A DNA stretch of 64,000 bases from contig NZ_CP066339.1 in the NCBI RefSeq assembly GCF_016406125.1, positions 2,852,001 to 2,916,000 on the forward strand, in the 5' to 3' direction. Made by a program: the position numbers and the translations under genes. This DNA is from Alicyclobacillus sp. SO9. Its GTDB lineage: Bacteria; Bacillota; Bacilli; Alicyclobacillales; Alicyclobacillaceae. Under the pieces are notes generated by a model that was not told the DNA's origin, made no database searches, and saw only the letters and a list, made by a program, of their open reading frames with translations. Shown here piece after piece: positions 45,237-55,244 of this stretch (its first letter is position 1; each line of letters begins with the position of its first letter).

Positions 45237-45857
45237 TCAGTTCTTTGGCAGATTTTCAGCTTCTGTTCCTGTGTTGTCATCCTGTGTCGCACTTTGAATA
45301 TATTCCCACATTTCGTCTATTCCGATACTTTTTGCTGCCGAGACACCTAAAACAGGATAAGGAGACGCCAATACCGTTCGAATCCGTTGTAAGGAAGCTT
45401 TCACTTTTGTCTTAGGCAGCTTGTCTATTTTGGTTGCGACAACAACAATTGGAACCCCTGTATCAAGCAGCCATTTGTGTCGCGCGATGTCGTCTTTTGT
45501 CGGGTCATGACGACTGTCAATGAGATGAAATACAAGACGGAGTACATCGCGTTTTGACAAGTACGTATCCATCATCCGAAGAAACTGGCTTCTCTGCTGC
45601 TTGCTGACTTGAGCATAGCCGTACCCGGGTAAATCACCAAATCGAATTTCCTGATTGACTCGATAGAAATTAATCTGCTGCGTTTTACCTGGTTGCGATG
45701 AAATTCGCGCTAAGGACTTTCGCCCCAACAATTTGTTTAGGAGTGAAGACTTCCCTACATTACTGCGACCAACAAACGCAACTTCCGGAAGCCCATCCAG
45801 CGGCCACTGGGACGGCCGCACAGAGCTGATCTCAAATTCTGCACTTCGTATTTTCAC
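45237..45857 (-). CDS. engB: Ribosome-biogenesis GTPase EngB (YsxC)
   Basis: Essential GTPase of 50S assembly. 206 residues. G1 GRSNVGKSS near 31-39, G3 DLPGYGYA, G4 TKID and the G5 SA motif VSAAKS. ATG overlaps the lonA stop by 4 bases, the same lonA-ysxC arrangement as in B. subtilis. Confidence 0.97.
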   Translation of the reverse strand: MKIRSAEFEISSVRPSQWPLDGLPEVAFVGRSNVGKSSLLNKLLGRKSLARISSQPGKTQQINFYRVNQEIRFGDLPGYGYAQVSKQQRSQFLRMMDTYLSKRDVLRLVFHLIDSRHDPTKDDIARHKWLLDTGVPIVVVATKIDKLPKTKVKASLQRIRTVLASPYPVLGVSAAKSIGIDEMWEYIQSATQDDNTGTEAENLPKN

Positions 45858-48271
45858 TGGTGTGCGTTCTCCCCCGACGAGTAGTCTTCATGTACCAGAT
45901 TGTGAATTGGGGCTTCCTGAGCAGCGTAGCCCGTACCGCCTGCTTCTTTCTCAAGCGCTCGTCTCAAGACCTGATCCATACGCTCTACCGGTATAAAATC
46001 AATTTGGTCGCGAATTGACTGCGGAATATCCCTTAAGTCTTTTACATTATCTTGCGGAAATAAAATGGTCTTGATGCCTGCTCTGTGTGCCGCAAGACTT
46101 TTTTCCTTCAATCCGCCAATCGGCAGAACACGGCCTCGAAGCGTAATTTCCCCCGTCATGGCAACCGTGCGGTCCACACGCCTGTTAGAGAGTGTGCTCG
46201 CAATGGCTGTTGCCATGGTAATCCCAGCTGAGGGACCGTCTTTCGGAATGGCGCCCTCCGGCACATGCACGTGGATATCTGTGGTGTCGGCGAAATCTAC
46301 GGAAATCCCCAAATCAGCCGCGCGGGAGCGGACATATGATAAAGCAGTTTGAGCACTCTCCTTCATCACATCTCCCAGATGGCCAGTCAGCACAACCTTC
46401 CCTTTTCCAGGGACAGTGGTGACTTCAATGGTTAAGGTGTCTCCGCCTGCCGCCGTCCATGCTAATCCAGTGACAACGCCAACCTCATCTTGCTCCTGAA
46501 TTTCCCCATGGCGGAAGATTGCCGGGCCAAGGAAGTCAACCAGCACCTCGCCGGTCATTTGAACCCTTTTTTGCTGGCCCATTGCGATGCGCTTGGCGGT
46601 TTTTCGGGAAACAGACGCTAAGTACCTGTCAAGTTGTCTGACCCCGGCTTCACGGGTATAGTCGCGAATTAACTGCAGGAGAATTTCATCTCCAATTCGC
46701 AGTTTGTCGCCTTTAAGCGCATGGTCTTCCTTTTGTTTTGGCAACAAATGACGCTTCGCTATTTCCAATTTTTCCAATTCGGTATAGCCTGATATCTGAA
46801 TGATTTCCATTCGATCACGAAGCGGCCCCGGAATTTGCGACAAATCGTTGGCTGTGGTGATAAACAGTACGTCTGACAAGTCAAAAGGTATCTCTATATA
46901 GTGGTCTGAAAAGGAATGATTCTGCTCAGGGTCGAGAACTTCAAGCATAGCCGATGCGGGATCACCTCGAAAATCGCTCGCCATCTTGTCAATCTCGTCA
47001 AGTAGGAATACGGGATTCTTAACACCCGCCTGTTTCATTCCCTGAAGGACTCTACCGGGCAAAGCCCCAATGTAAGTCCGCCGATGTCCTCTTATTTCCG
47101 CTTCGTCTCGTACTCCGCCAAGAGATACTCGAACAAAGGGGCGCTTTAAGGACTTCGCCACCGACTTCGCCAAGGAAGTCTTACCGACTCCCGGGGGACC
47201 TGCCAAACAAATGATGGGCCCCCGTTGCTTTGAAGCCAGTTGCTGAACAGCAAGAAACTCGAGAATTCTGTCCTTGACTTTTTCAAGTCCATAGTGGTCC
47301 GCTTCCAGGACTTTTTCAGCTCGTTGCAACTGCACCTTGGACGCAACCTGTTCAGTCCAGGGCAAGGCTAAAAGCCAATCTATGTAGGTCCTTGCCACTG
47401 TACCTTCTGCTGACGCCGTGGGGATCCGTTCCAGGCGTTCGAGTTCCTTCTCAAGGCGCTCTTGCACTTCTTCAGGCAGTTTCTTATTGGCCGCTGTTTC
47501 GCGAAGCTCGGCGACTTCCTGGCTACGCCCTTCTTTCTCTCCAAGTTCCTTCTGAATCGCCTTCATTTGTTCCCGAAGGTAGTATTCCTTTTGTGTTTTT
47601 TCCATCTGCTTTCGAACGCGTTGGTGGATTTTCTTCTCAAGCTCGAGAACTTCCCGTTCGTCCGATAAAATTTGAAGCAGGCGCTCTAAGCGTGTATGAA
47701 CACTAAAGCACTCCAGGATTTCCTGTTTATCTTTAATCTTTAACGGCAGGTGTGAAGTGATGACGTCAGCCAGCCTGCCAGGTTGCTCAATATCAAGAAC
47801 GGAGTGATATATCTCTTGGTCGACCTTTTTCGATAACTTGACATAATGTTCAAACTGCTGAAGAACGCTTCTCATCATGGCCTGACTTTCCGAATCTGGG
47901 GCTTCACTTTCATTATCCGGTACCCGACGCACGCGTACCTCAAACCACTCGTCCAACTTTACAAATTCACCGATTTGAACGCGTTCCATGCCCTCTACCA
48001 ATACACGAATGGTACTGTTTGGAAGCTTCATCATTTGCTTTACGCGGACTAGCGTACCGGTCTGATACAGGTCTTCCCGCTCTGGACTATCGACTTGACC
48101 ATCTTGCTGAGAAGCAAGCACAAGTATGTGTTCATCCAACATGGCTTTCTCCAGTGCCTTAACGGATTTTTCGCGTCCTACGTCAAAATGCAATACCATT
48201 GACGGGAAAACTAGAAGACCTCGCAGCGGTAACAGTGGATACACTTCCATTTTGTCGTTCTTTGTTGGCAT
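45854..48271 (-). CDS. lonA: ATP-dependent protease LonA
   Basis: Cytoplasmic AAA+ serine protease for damaged and regulatory proteins. About 805 residues: substrate-binding N-domain with [10 protein letters not shown] near 12-21, coiled coil (about 200-300), AAA+ with Walker A GPPGVGKT near 355-362, and protease domain with the Ser in [11 protein letters not shown] and the Lys in [10 protein letters not shown]. The frame opens at 48343; ATG 48271 with GGGGGTGGAG upstream is the family start. Followed by engB. Confidence 0.97.
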   Translation of the reverse strand: MPTKNDKMEVYPLLPLRGLLVFPSMVLHFDVGREKSVKALEKAMLDEHILVLASQQDGQVDSPEREDLYQTGTLVRVKQMMKLPNSTIRVLVEGMERVQIGEFVKLDEWFEVRVRRVPDNESEAPDSESQAMMRSVLQQFEHYVKLSKKVDQEIYHSVLDIEQPGRLADVITSHLPLKIKDKQEILECFSVHTRLERLLQILSDEREVLELEKKIHQRVRKQMEKTQKEYYLREQMKAIQKELGEKEGRSQEVAELRETAANKKLPEEVQERLEKELERLERIPTASAEGTVARTYIDWLLALPWTEQVASKVQLQRAEKVLEADHYGLEKVKDRILEFLAVQQLASKQRGPIICLAGPPGVGKTSLAKSVAKSLKRPFVRVSLGGVRDEAEIRGHRRTYIGALPGRVLQGMKQAGVKNPVFLLDEIDKMASDFRGDPASAMLEVLDPEQNHSFSDHYIEIPFDLSDVLFITTANDLSQIPGPLRDRMEIIQISGYTELEKLEIAKRHLLPKQKEDHALKGDKLRIGDEILLQLIRDYTREAGVRQLDRYLASVSRKTAKRIAMGQQKRVQMTGEVLVDFLGPAIFRHGEIQEQDEVGVVTGLAWTAAGGDTLTIEVTTVPGKGKVVLTGHLGDVMKESAQTALSYVRSRAADLGISVDFADTTDIHVHVPEGAIPKDGPSAGITMATAIASTLSNRRVDRTVAMTGEITLRGRVLPIGGLKEKSLAAHRAGIKTILFPQDNVKDLRDIPQSIRDQIDFIPVERMDQVLRRALEKEAGGTGYAAQEAPIHNLVHEDYSSGENAHQ

Positions 48272-48444
48272 TACTCCACCCCCAGAAAGCAAACAGTGAC
48301 GAGACATCTTCACTGAACAGCTTGTATTCTTACAATAGGTCACCGTAACCTAGTTGGCATACATTGTACAAAATCAGCAGTTCAAAGTCTAATTTCTACA
48401 ATAGTATCGACTCACTGCAGCAACCCTATGTTAAACAAGTCTCT

Positions 48445-50136
48445 TTACTGTATGCTGTTAACCGTCCCAGCGCTCGAAAGGGGATCCACAACCTTAACGC
48501 TGTTTTTGAGGAAAGAGGCTTCCATTCCTCCAGATAGAGCCAAGCGGAGGACGTCTTCGAATCTTTCCACGGGTACAATTTTAATATTCTCATATTGCGT
48601 AAAATTTTGCTGCCAGTTTTCTCTTGGAATCAAAACTACATCAATACCAGCGTCTAGTGCCGCATCAATTTTGGCAGGAACTCCGCCCACTGGTTTGACC
48701 AGTCCGCGGATGGATATTTCCCCAGTCATGGCTACCGATGGGAGCACAGGCACTTGTCGAATCGCGGAGAAAATGGCAGCAGCCATGGACACGCCAGCAC
48801 TTGGCCCGTCTACAGGCATACCGCCAGGGAAATTGATATGCAAGTTGTACTCGGTCGTATCAATTCCCGCATAGCGGCGCAGTGTCGTTAAAACATTGTC
48901 CAAAGAAGCCTTAGCCATTGACTTGCGGCGCATTGACCTATCCCGGCCATTCATTGTCTCTTCTTCAACCAGTCCCGTAATCGTTAAGGTTCCTTCTTTG
49001 CCTGGTGAAGGGCTCGCTTCCACTTCGATTTCCAGCAAAGTTCCCATGCTGGGACCGTAAACTGCCAATCCGTTGACAACGCCAATCTGTGGCTCAGACC
49101 CAACCTTGACATCGGGTCGCGGGTTGAGTTGGCTAAACTGAATGACCCACTGAACATCCGCTTGTGCAATGTTACGGCGAGATTCGGTCAATGCCAAGCC
49201 TCCTGCTATTTGCACGATATTAACAGCGTCACGTCCATTGGTAGCATAGCGAGTGACTTCCTCTATCGCAGATTGGTCCATGGGCATTGAAACCTTTACG
49301 GCGGCCTTCTCCACTATAACCCCAATTTCAGTCTTAGTGAGAGGCTTAAAAAAGACTTCCATGCAGCGCGAACGGACTGCCGCCGGAATTTCCTCAGGCG
49401 ACCGAGTTGTTGCACCGACCAAGCGAAAGTCTGCCGGCAACCCATTCTGAAAGATGTCATGGACATGCATAGGAATGGAATGGTCTTCTGAGCTATAGTA
49501 AGCGCTCTCCAAAAACACCTTTCGGTCCTCTAACACCTTTAACAGCTTATTCATTTGGATTGGATGCAACTCACCTATCTCATCAATGAACAGCATGCCG
49601 CCGTGAGCTTTTGTCACAGCCCCCTGTTTCGGTTGGGGAATCCCTGCTATGCCCATGGCTCCGGCACCTTGATAAATCGGGTCATGTACCGACCCAATTA
49701 ATGGATCCGCAATCCCACGTTCATCAAATCGCGCCGTGGTGGCATCAATCTCTACGAACTTGGCATCACTCTTAAACGGAGAACCCACGGTATGTTTCGC
49801 TTCTTCCAACACGACCCTTGCTGCAGCAGTTTTTCCGACTCCAGGAGGTCCGTAAATTAGAACATGTTGAGGATTTGGCCCGCACAGTGCCGCGCGCAAG
49901 GCCTTCAGCCCGTCCTTTTGCCCGACAATATCTGCCAGGGAAGCAGGCCTCGTCTTTTCCGACAACGGCTCGCTGAGTGACACGGTACGCAGTTTCCTTA
50001 ATTTATCCAGTTCCTTACGAGATTCACGTTCAATTGCGTGACGATTACTATTTTGTTGCTTTAACAGGTTCCAAAAATACAAGCCGACAACCACGGCGAA
50101 AAACACTTGAATTACCGCGAGAATTGTAGTGGTCAT
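48445..50136 (-). CDS. lonB: Membrane-anchored Lon-type protease LonB
   Basis: Forespore-type Lon protease. About 563 residues: one N-terminal membrane helix (about 4-22), AAA+ domain with Walker A GPPGVGKT near 92-99, and Lon protease domain with Ser in PVDGPSAGVSM and Lys in GGVPAKIDAA. The long N-terminal domain of LonA is missing, as expected. ATG 50136 has GGGAGGGG 5 bases upstream; the frame's longer start at 50181 is rejected. Sits between clpX and lonA as in B. subtilis, where sigma-F drives it; no sigma-F promoter was seen by eye. Confidence 0.95.
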   Translation of the reverse strand: MTTTILAVIQVFFAVVVGLYFWNLLKQQNSNRHAIERESRKELDKLRKLRTVSLSEPLSEKTRPASLADIVGQKDGLKALRAALCGPNPQHVLIYGPPGVGKTAAARVVLEEAKHTVGSPFKSDAKFVEIDATTARFDERGIADPLIGSVHDPIYQGAGAMGIAGIPQPKQGAVTKAHGGMLFIDEIGELHPIQMNKLLKVLEDRKVFLESAYYSSEDHSIPMHVHDIFQNGLPADFRLVGATTRSPEEIPAAVRSRCMEVFFKPLTKTEIGVIVEKAAVKVSMPMDQSAIEEVTRYATNGRDAVNIVQIAGGLALTESRRNIAQADVQWVIQFSQLNPRPDVKVGSEPQIGVVNGLAVYGPSMGTLLEIEVEASPSPGKEGTLTITGLVEEETMNGRDRSMRRKSMAKASLDNVLTTLRRYAGIDTTEYNLHINFPGGMPVDGPSAGVSMAAAIFSAIRQVPVLPSVAMTGEISIRGLVKPVGGVPAKIDAALDAGIDVVLIPRENWQQNFTQYENIKIVPVERFEDVLRLALSGGMEASFLKNSVKVVDPLSSAGTVNSIQ

Positions 50137-50196
50137 TCGAACCCCTCCCTCATAACATACACTAGAAGTCAGTATGTCCACGGCAAAAGGGAGGTA

Positions 50197-50229
50197 AACA
50201 AAAAACTCGCCGGAAGTACCGGCGAGTTT
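50197..50229 (-). terminator. Intrinsic terminator after clpX
   Basis: Minus strand: perfect hairpin AAACTCGCCGG / CCGGCGAGTTT with a 5-base loop, followed by TTTTTTGTTT. It separates clpX from lonB, so lonB needs its own promoter in the 60 bases that follow. Confidence 0.93.
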
Positions 50230-50253
50230 CCAAGTGCCTATTACATCAGCACC

Positions 50254-51531
50254 CTACGCTGTTTCTTCAGATTTCCTCATTACCTTCGTGGTCTTACCAT
50301 CTTTGCCCAAAAGCAATGGTCCTTGTTCATCACGCGCAGCTTCCGCCGTGATAATGCACTGCTGTACATCATCTCTCGACGGCAGTTCGTACATTACGTC
50401 TAGCATGATACCCTCAATGATGGAGCGCAATCCTCTCGCCCCGGTACCACGTTTAATCGCTTCTTTCGCGATTTCTTCCAACGCATCCTCACGGAACTCA
50501 AGCTCAACCCCGTCAATCTCAAGCAACTTCTCAAACTGCTTAACCAAGGCATTTTTTGGCTCCACCAGGATTCTCTTCAAAGCGTCATCATCAAGCGCAT
50601 CCAACGTACTTACAACAGGAAGCCGTCCAATGAATTCGGGAATGAGCCCAAACTTCAACAGGTCTTCCGGGAGCACCTTTGATACGACAGAACGCTTCGA
50701 GTTCTCTAGTGGATTTTCGGATTGTTGACCAAAACCAATCACTTTGTTCCCAAGTCGACGCTTAATAATTGGTTCGATACCGTCAAAAGCACCGCCACAA
50801 ATAAACAGTACATTGGTGGTATCTATCTGAATAAACTCTTGGTGAGGATGTTTGCGTCCGCCCTGTGGAGGCACACTTGCAACAGTTCCCTCAAGAATTT
50901 TCAGCAGTGCTTGCTGAACGCCTTCCCCAGACACATCTCGAGTAATAGACGGATTCTCCGACTTACGTGCAATTTTATCGATTTCATCGATGTAGATAAT
51001 CCCGCGTTCAGCCTTTTCTACATCATAATCGGCCGCCTGAATCAATTTCAATAAGATGTTCTCGACGTCTTCGCCAACATAGCCTGCCTCTGTCAAAGAA
51101 GTCGCGTCAGCAATTGCAAAAGGCACGTTCAAAATACGAGCAAGTGTCTGCGCCAAAAGCGTTTTTCCGCTTCCAGTCGGCCCAATCATCATAATGTTAC
51201 TCTTTGCGAGCTCCACATCATCGTTCTTTGTGCCCGACGCGTTGATGCGTTTGTAGTGGTTGTACACTGCCACAGATAAAGACTTTTTCGCCGCATCCTG
51301 ACCAATTACATAGTCGTCAAGAATTTCCCTTATGCCTGTCGGTTTTGGAATATCCTTGAGCTCAAAGTCCTCTTCCTCACCGAGTTGCTCTTCGACAATT
51401 TCATTACACAACTCAATACACTCGTCACAAATATAGACGCCGGGACCAGCCACAAGCTTCCTCACCTGTTCCTGCGTTTTACCACAAAAAGAGCACTTCA
51501 ACTGTCCTTTTTCCTCGTTAAACTTAAACAC
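50254..51531 (-). CDS. clpX: ClpX, ATPase subunit of the ClpXP protease
   Basis: AAA+ unfoldase feeding ClpP. 425 residues. N-terminal zinc-binding domain with CSFC and CDECIELC (about 14-43), Walker A GPTGSGKT near 119, Walker [11 protein letters not shown] near 180, IGF loop in NKVIGFG for ClpP docking. ATG with GGGAGGG upstream. 129 bases after clpP, with its own promoter. Confidence 0.98.
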   Translation of the reverse strand: MFKFNEEKGQLKCSFCGKTQEQVRKLVAGPGVYICDECIELCNEIVEEQLGEEEDFELKDIPKPTGIREILDDYVIGQDAAKKSLSVAVYNHYKRINASGTKNDDVELAKSNIMMIGPTGSGKTLLAQTLARILNVPFAIADATSLTEAGYVGEDVENILLKLIQAADYDVEKAERGIIYIDEIDKIARKSENPSITRDVSGEGVQQALLKILEGTVASVPPQGGRKHPHQEFIQIDTTNVLFICGGAFDGIEPIIKRRLGNKVIGFGQQSENPLENSKRSVVSKVLPEDLLKFGLIPEFIGRLPVVSTLDALDDDALKRILVEPKNALVKQFEKLLEIDGVELEFREDALEEIAKEAIKRGTGARGLRSIIEGIMLDVMYELPSRDDVQQCIITAEAARDEQGPLLLGKDGKTTKVMRKSEETA

Positions 51532-51614
51532 AAAGGTCCCTCCCTCATAAGAACCAATCTACCCCGGAGGGCCAAGGCAAGAACGCCGACTGTGGACAAA
51601 CTCGCCTTGAAATT

Positions 51615-51650
51615 GCATCGATTATAGCATTACCGATGCGAACACTCCAA
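51615..51650 (-). promoter_or_regulatory. clpX promoter with inverted repeat around the -10 box
   Basis: Minus strand TTGGAG (51645-51650), 18 bases, TATAAT (51621-51626) with a TG-n extension. The arms GCATCG (51634-51639 complement) and CGATGC (51615-51620 complement) flank the -10 box symmetrically, as an operator would. They may also form a small hairpin. Confidence 0.6.
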
Positions 51651-51660
51651 TACCTCTGGA

Positions 51661-52245
51661 CTATGATGCAGAGGTGATGACTTCATCGATAATGCCGTAT
51701 TCCTTTGCCTGATGGGCGGACAAAAAGTTGTCCCTATCCGTATCCTTTTCCACACGTTCATATGGCTGACCCGTGCGTTCAGAAAGAATTCGATTTAACT
51801 TTTCTTTTGTCTTTAGAATCCAATCCGCATGGATTTTAATATCGGATGCCTGACCTTGAACGCCTCCAAGCGGCTGGTGAATCATGATTTCACTGTTGGG
51901 CAACGCATACCGCTTTCCTTTGGCTCCAGCAGCCAAAAGAAACGCGCCCATACTAGCCGCCAATCCGACACACATCGTGGAAACATTTGGCTTAATGTGC
52001 TGAATCGTATCGTAAATTGCCAAACCGGCAGTCACAGAACCACCAGGGCTGTTGATGTACAATTGAACATCACGGTCCGGATCATCTGCCGCCAAAAACA
52101 GCAATTGAGCAACTACTGAATTTGCAACGTAGTCATCAATGGGCGTTCCCAATAGGATGATTCTATCCCTTAACAAACGGGAGTAAATATCGTACGAACG
52201 CTCACCACGACTTGTCTGTTCGATAACAATAGGTGTCAAACTCAA
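51661..52245 (-). CDS. clpP: ATP-dependent Clp protease proteolytic subunit ClpP
   Basis: Serine peptidase barrel that partners ClpX and ClpC. 194 residues. Catalytic Ser in [11 protein letters not shown] near 97, His in MIHQPLGG near 122, Asp in DRDNFLSA near 171. TTG start at 52245 with AGGAGG 7 bases upstream. Lying between tig and clpX is common in clostridia and others but not in B. subtilis. No CtsR operator pattern found in front. Confidence 0.98.
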   Translation of the reverse strand: MSLTPIVIEQTSRGERSYDIYSRLLRDRIILLGTPIDDYVANSVVAQLLFLAADDPDRDVQLYINSPGGSVTAGLAIYDTIQHIKPNVSTMCVGLAASMGAFLLAAGAKGKRYALPNSEIMIHQPLGGVQGQASDIKIHADWILKTKEKLNRILSERTGQPYERVEKDTDRDNFLSAHQAKEYGIIDEVITSAS

Positions 52246-52291
52246 GGCTGGCCCTCCTCATATCGATTCCAAACAGGATATTACCCGTTTG

Positions 52292-52321
52292 AGAAAACAA
52301 GGCACGAAAACGTGCCTTGTT
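52292..52321 (-). terminator. Intrinsic terminator after tig
   Basis: Minus strand: perfect hairpin AACAAGGCACG / CGTGCCTTGTT with a TTTT loop, followed by TTTCTC. It lies between tig and clpP. Confidence 0.88.
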
Positions 52322-52355
52322 CCTATACGTTGCTCTCTTATTATTGTACACCAAA

Positions 52356-53648
52356 TCATGCTACTTTGCTATTCTCAACCAAAAAGTCAATGGTTTTTCG
52401 ATTTCTCACATCGTTCTTAAGTCCGGCTAACCCTGGGTCTCTCATATTCAGCATTTGCTCAACGCGTTCAACTTCGAGCTGAGCCGACTCAGCAATTTTC
52501 TGGATTTCGGCTTTCACTTCGTCCTCAGTTGGCTCGAACTTCTCCGCCTCCGCCACAGCCTCAAGAACAAGCCCGGTGCGAACACTCTGCTCTGCACCCT
52601 CCTTAAACTGAGAGCGAACCTCTTGCTGAGACATTCCTGTAAACTCAAGATAGGCATCAAAAGGAATGTTCTGCATCTGCAACTGCTGAGAGAAGTTCTC
52701 TACTTGATGGTCAATTTCGTGCTCAATCATCGCCTCAGGAATGTCAACTGTAGCATTGGCGACGACGGCCTTGACGACTTCATCCTCAAGGTAGCGTTTG
52801 TGGTCTTGCTCGAGTCGCTCTGCAAGATTCTTCTTCACATCGGCTACATACTCGTCAACAGTCTCAAAGTCACTGACTTCCTGAACAAATTCGTCATTCA
52901 ACTCACGGAGTTTTTTCCGCTTGACATCATGAAGTGTAACGTGAAACACAGCTTCTTTGTTAGCCAAAGATTTAACATGGTATTCTTCCGGGAATGTCAC
53001 GTTAATGTCTCTCTCGTCTTCGGGCTTCATTCCGACGAGTTGTTCCTCAAACCCGACAATGAACGACCCTGAACCAATCTCCAGTTGATAGTTCTCGGCT
53101 TCGCCGCCTTCAAACTCTTCTCCGTCTACTTTGCCGACAAAGTCGATACTGACCGTGTCGCCGTTTTGTACTTCCCCATCTTCGACCACTTCAATTTCCG
53201 CGTGATTCGACCGGATACTGTCAAGTTCCTCATTGACTGCTTCATCCGTCAGTTCAAAGGGCTTATCCTCGATTTCAAGGCCTTTGTAATCGCCAAGCTC
53301 GACTTCCGGCTTCACCGTGACGGTAGCTTTGAAAATGAATGGTTTACCATTTTCAAGTTGCACTACGTCGACAGACGGCTGTGCCACGGGTTCGATTCCC
53401 GTCTCTTCAACAGCTCCTTCATAGGCGCTTGGCAGCATATAATCTACTGCGTCTTGAAATAGGGACTCCACGCCAAAACGGGCCTCAAATATTTTTCGGG
53501 GAACCTTGCCTTTTCGAAAGCCTGGCAGGTTAACGTCCTTTACTACTTTCTTAAAAGCATAGTCTAACGCTTCTGAAAATCGTTCGTTTGAAACTTCAAC
53601 TTCCAGTACACCAACGTTTTTGTCGGTTTTCTCCCATTTCGCTGTCAT
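52356..53648 (-). CDS. tig: Trigger factor, ribosome-associated chaperone and prolyl isomerase
   Basis: Binds nascent chains at the ribosomal exit. About 430 residues: ribosome-binding domain with the signature PGFRKGKVP near 40-48, FKBP-type isomerase domain about 160-245, and a helical C-terminal domain. The frame opens at 53771, but ATG 53648 with GGGGAGGA upstream gives the family N-terminus. Single-gene unit with a terminator. Confidence 0.97.
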   Translation of the reverse strand: MTAKWEKTDKNVGVLEVEVSNERFSEALDYAFKKVVKDVNLPGFRKGKVPRKIFEARFGVESLFQDAVDYMLPSAYEGAVEETGIEPVAQPSVDVVQLENGKPFIFKATVTVKPEVELGDYKGLEIEDKPFELTDEAVNEELDSIRSNHAEIEVVEDGEVQNGDTVSIDFVGKVDGEEFEGGEAENYQLEIGSGSFIVGFEEQLVGMKPEDERDINVTFPEEYHVKSLANKEAVFHVTLHDVKRKKLRELNDEFVQEVSDFETVDEYVADVKKNLAERLEQDHKRYLEDEVVKAVVANATVDIPEAMIEHEIDHQVENFSQQLQMQNIPFDAYLEFTGMSQQEVRSQFKEGAEQSVRTGLVLEAVAEAEKFEPTEDEVKAEIQKIAESAQLEVERVEQMLNMRDPGLAGLKNDVRNRKTIDFLVENSKVA

Positions 53649-53761
53649 GCGATTGATCCTCCCCAAACAACAGATGTTCAATGTGTGCTTCGCTTGGACA
53701 CGGTGACGTTTGGGCCGACTAACCCGCATTACGCTCGACGCTATGACCAAACAACTCCTGC

Positions 53762-53792
53762 AAAAAGGCATCTCCGAGATGCGGGAGATGCC
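53762..53792 (-). terminator. Intrinsic terminator after the tRNA pair
   Basis: Minus strand: hairpin GGCATCTCC / GGAGATGCC with an 8-base loop followed by TTTTTG. Twelve bases beyond the tRNA-Arg 3' end. Confidence 0.85.
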
Positions 53793-53803
53793 CTCGCTTG
53801 AAG

Positions 53804-53880
53804 TGGCGTCTCAGGAGGGATTCGAACCCCCGGCCCACAGCTTAGAAGGCTGTTGCTCTATCCAGCTGAGCTACTGAGAC
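53804..53880 (-). tRNA. tRNA-Arg (anticodon TCT)
   Basis: 77 bases on the minus strand, cloverleaf complete: acceptor GTCTCAG / CTGAGAC with discriminator G and encoded CCA, D arm GCTC / GAGC, anticodon stem ACAGC / GCTGT with loop CTTCTAA, and T arm with GTTCGAATC. Reads AGA codons (and AGG by wobble). Confidence 0.96.
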
Positions 53881-53883
53881 ATA

Positions 53884-53957
53884 TGGAGCGGGTGATGGGA
53901 ATCGAACCCACGCGACCAGCTTGGAAGGCTGGAGTTCTACCATTGAACTACACCCGC
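53884..53957 (-). tRNA. tRNA-Gly (anticodon TCC)
   Basis: 74 bases on the minus strand: acceptor GCGGGTG / CACCCGC with encoded CCA, anticodon stem CCAGC / GCTGG with loop CTTCCAA, T arm with GTTCGATTC. Only three bases separate it from tRNA-Arg, so the pair is made as one transcript. Confidence 0.96.
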
Positions 53958-53984
53958 ACGACTCATCGAAAATGGCACCTGTAT

Positions 53985-54014
53985 AGTTTAGACGATTCTA
54001 CATTAAAAAATCAA
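53985..54014 (-). promoter_or_regulatory. Possible tRNA operon promoter
   Basis: Minus strand TTGATT (54009-54014), 18 bases, TAAACT (53985-53990), ending about 27 bases before tRNA-Gly. The -35 overlaps the stop codon of the phosphodiesterase gene. Confidence 0.45.
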
Positions 54015-54565
54015 GCATCATCTTCATTTGTTGCGAACTGAACCCGGAGTATTAAGTCGGCCAGTGATTCTCCGTGAAGGGTGAAGTGCTGTGCGCGTAC
54101 GTCATAGGCTTGGCCGTCTTCTGCCAAATCTATATCGAGAACGGCATACGTGCGCTCCGTTCTGCCCCGAGGTTGCGAAAGGCTCCCTGGGTTCAAGAAC
54201 AGCTTACCGTCTCGTACCAATGACACAGCCTGATGGGTATGTCCAAACACAACAATGTCTGCGCCCGCAGACCTTGCTTGAAGCAAAAGGCTGCCCACGC
54301 CGTCCTTCACCCCAAATGTGTGTCCATGAACGAGAAATATAGAAGGTCCGTACTGTGTCAACGCCATGTATTCCGGATACTCTCCTGCAATGTCCCAGTT
54401 TCCGGCTACGCCGTAAACATCCCAGTCAACCTTCTCTTTCAGCCAGTCGACGTCAGACGTTTCGTCCCCTGCGTGGAGTACTGCGTCTAATGGTTGCGAG
54501 TTTTTCACCGCCTGAAGCAGTTCGTGACGATGTCGATGCGTATCACTCACTACGCACAAACGCAC
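54011..54565 (-). CDS. YsnB/YfcE-type metallophosphoesterase
   Basis: Calcineurin-like phosphodiesterase, about 184 residues. Metal-binding motifs in order: SDTH near 7-10, LHAGDE, GNWD, VHGHTFG and FGHTHQ, a complete set. Physiological substrate unknown. The frame opens at 54718, inside rdgB; GTG 54565 with GGGAGGGAGG upstream gives the family N-terminus (VRLCVVSDTH) and overlaps rdgB by 23 bases. Same neighbour order rdgB-ysnB as in B. subtilis. Confidence 0.9.
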   Translation of the reverse strand: MRLCVVSDTHRHRHELLQAVKNSQPLDAVLHAGDETSDVDWLKEKVDWDVYGVAGNWDIAGEYPEYMALTQYGPSIFLVHGHTFGVKDGVGSLLLQARSAGADIVVFGHTHQAVSLVRDGKLFLNPGSLSQPRGRTERTYAVLDIDLAEDGQAYDVRAQHFTLHGESLADLILRVQFATNEDDA

Positions 54566-55157
54566 GCCGCACGCCTCCCTCCCACACAGAAGACAAAGCT
54601 TGTACTGCACGTCGGCGATGAGAAACCTCATTTTTCTCATCCATGGATAAATCAGCGAATGACTTCCCAAGCGGCGCGTAGAAAAAAAGCGGGTCATAGC
54701 CGAATCCGGACTGACCACTTGGCTGGCGCAGGATTGTGCCTTCCACTTGGCCGCGCACTGTTAGGCCAGTTCCAATCTGGTCATTCCAGAGGGCTATGCT
54801 GCATATAAAAAATGCCGTCCTGCGATCATTTGGAACGGTGTCCAAACGCTGCAGCAACTTTCGATTGTTTGCACTATCATCTCCGTGTTCCCCAGCATAG
54901 CGCGCGGACCGTACTCCTGGCTCCCCGTTCAACTCGGGAACGCTTAACCCGGAATCGTCCGCGAGCACCCATCCTTTCATCGTTCGACTGTAAAATACCG
55001 CTTTCTCCATTGCATTCGCCTCGAAACTATGAGCGTTTTCCGGACACTCGTCTATGTCATCAGGCAGGGGCAGAACACTCCATCCAAGCGGTTTTAGCAG
55101 TTTGCGATACTCCTGCACCTTGTGCGCGTTCTTGGACGCTATGTAGACTTCCAGCAA
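54543..55157 (-). CDS. rdgB: XTP/dITP diphosphatase (RdgB/HAM1 family)
   Basis: Hydrolyses non-canonical purine triphosphates to keep them out of DNA. About 204 residues. ASKNAHKVQEY near the start, VLADDSGLSVPELNGEPGVRSARYAG substrate motif split over about 65-90, GFGYDPLF near 150-157, SHRRRA near 180. ATG 55178 contains the ribosome-binding site AAGGAGG inside its first codons, so TTG 55157 (or CTG 55160) after it is chosen. Confidence 0.94.
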   Translation of the reverse strand: MLEVYIASKNAHKVQEYRKLLKPLGWSVLPLPDDIDECPENAHSFEANAMEKAVFYSRTMKGWVLADDSGLSVPELNGEPGVRSARYAGEHGDDSANNRKLLQRLDTVPNDRRTAFFICSIALWNDQIGTGLTVRGQVEGTILRQPSGQSGFGYDPLFFYAPLGKSFADLSMDEKNEVSHRRRAVQALSSVWEGGVRRAFVRSE

Positions 55158-55244
55158 CAGACCGCAACCTCCTTGCATTCCCGATTTTTCCTGTCATTTT
55201 ACCTCACCGGCAACTATGAGGACAAATCCTCCAAGACTTTCACG

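Noticed and set aside
52455-53072. 205-codon plus-strand frame opposite tig
   Set aside because: Leu/Phe-rich antisense of the charged trigger-factor sequence; no initiation signal.
53853-54041. Plus-strand frame spanning the tRNA genes
   Set aside because: Covers the complement of tRNA-Arg and tRNA-Gly; such frames are a well-known annotation artefact.
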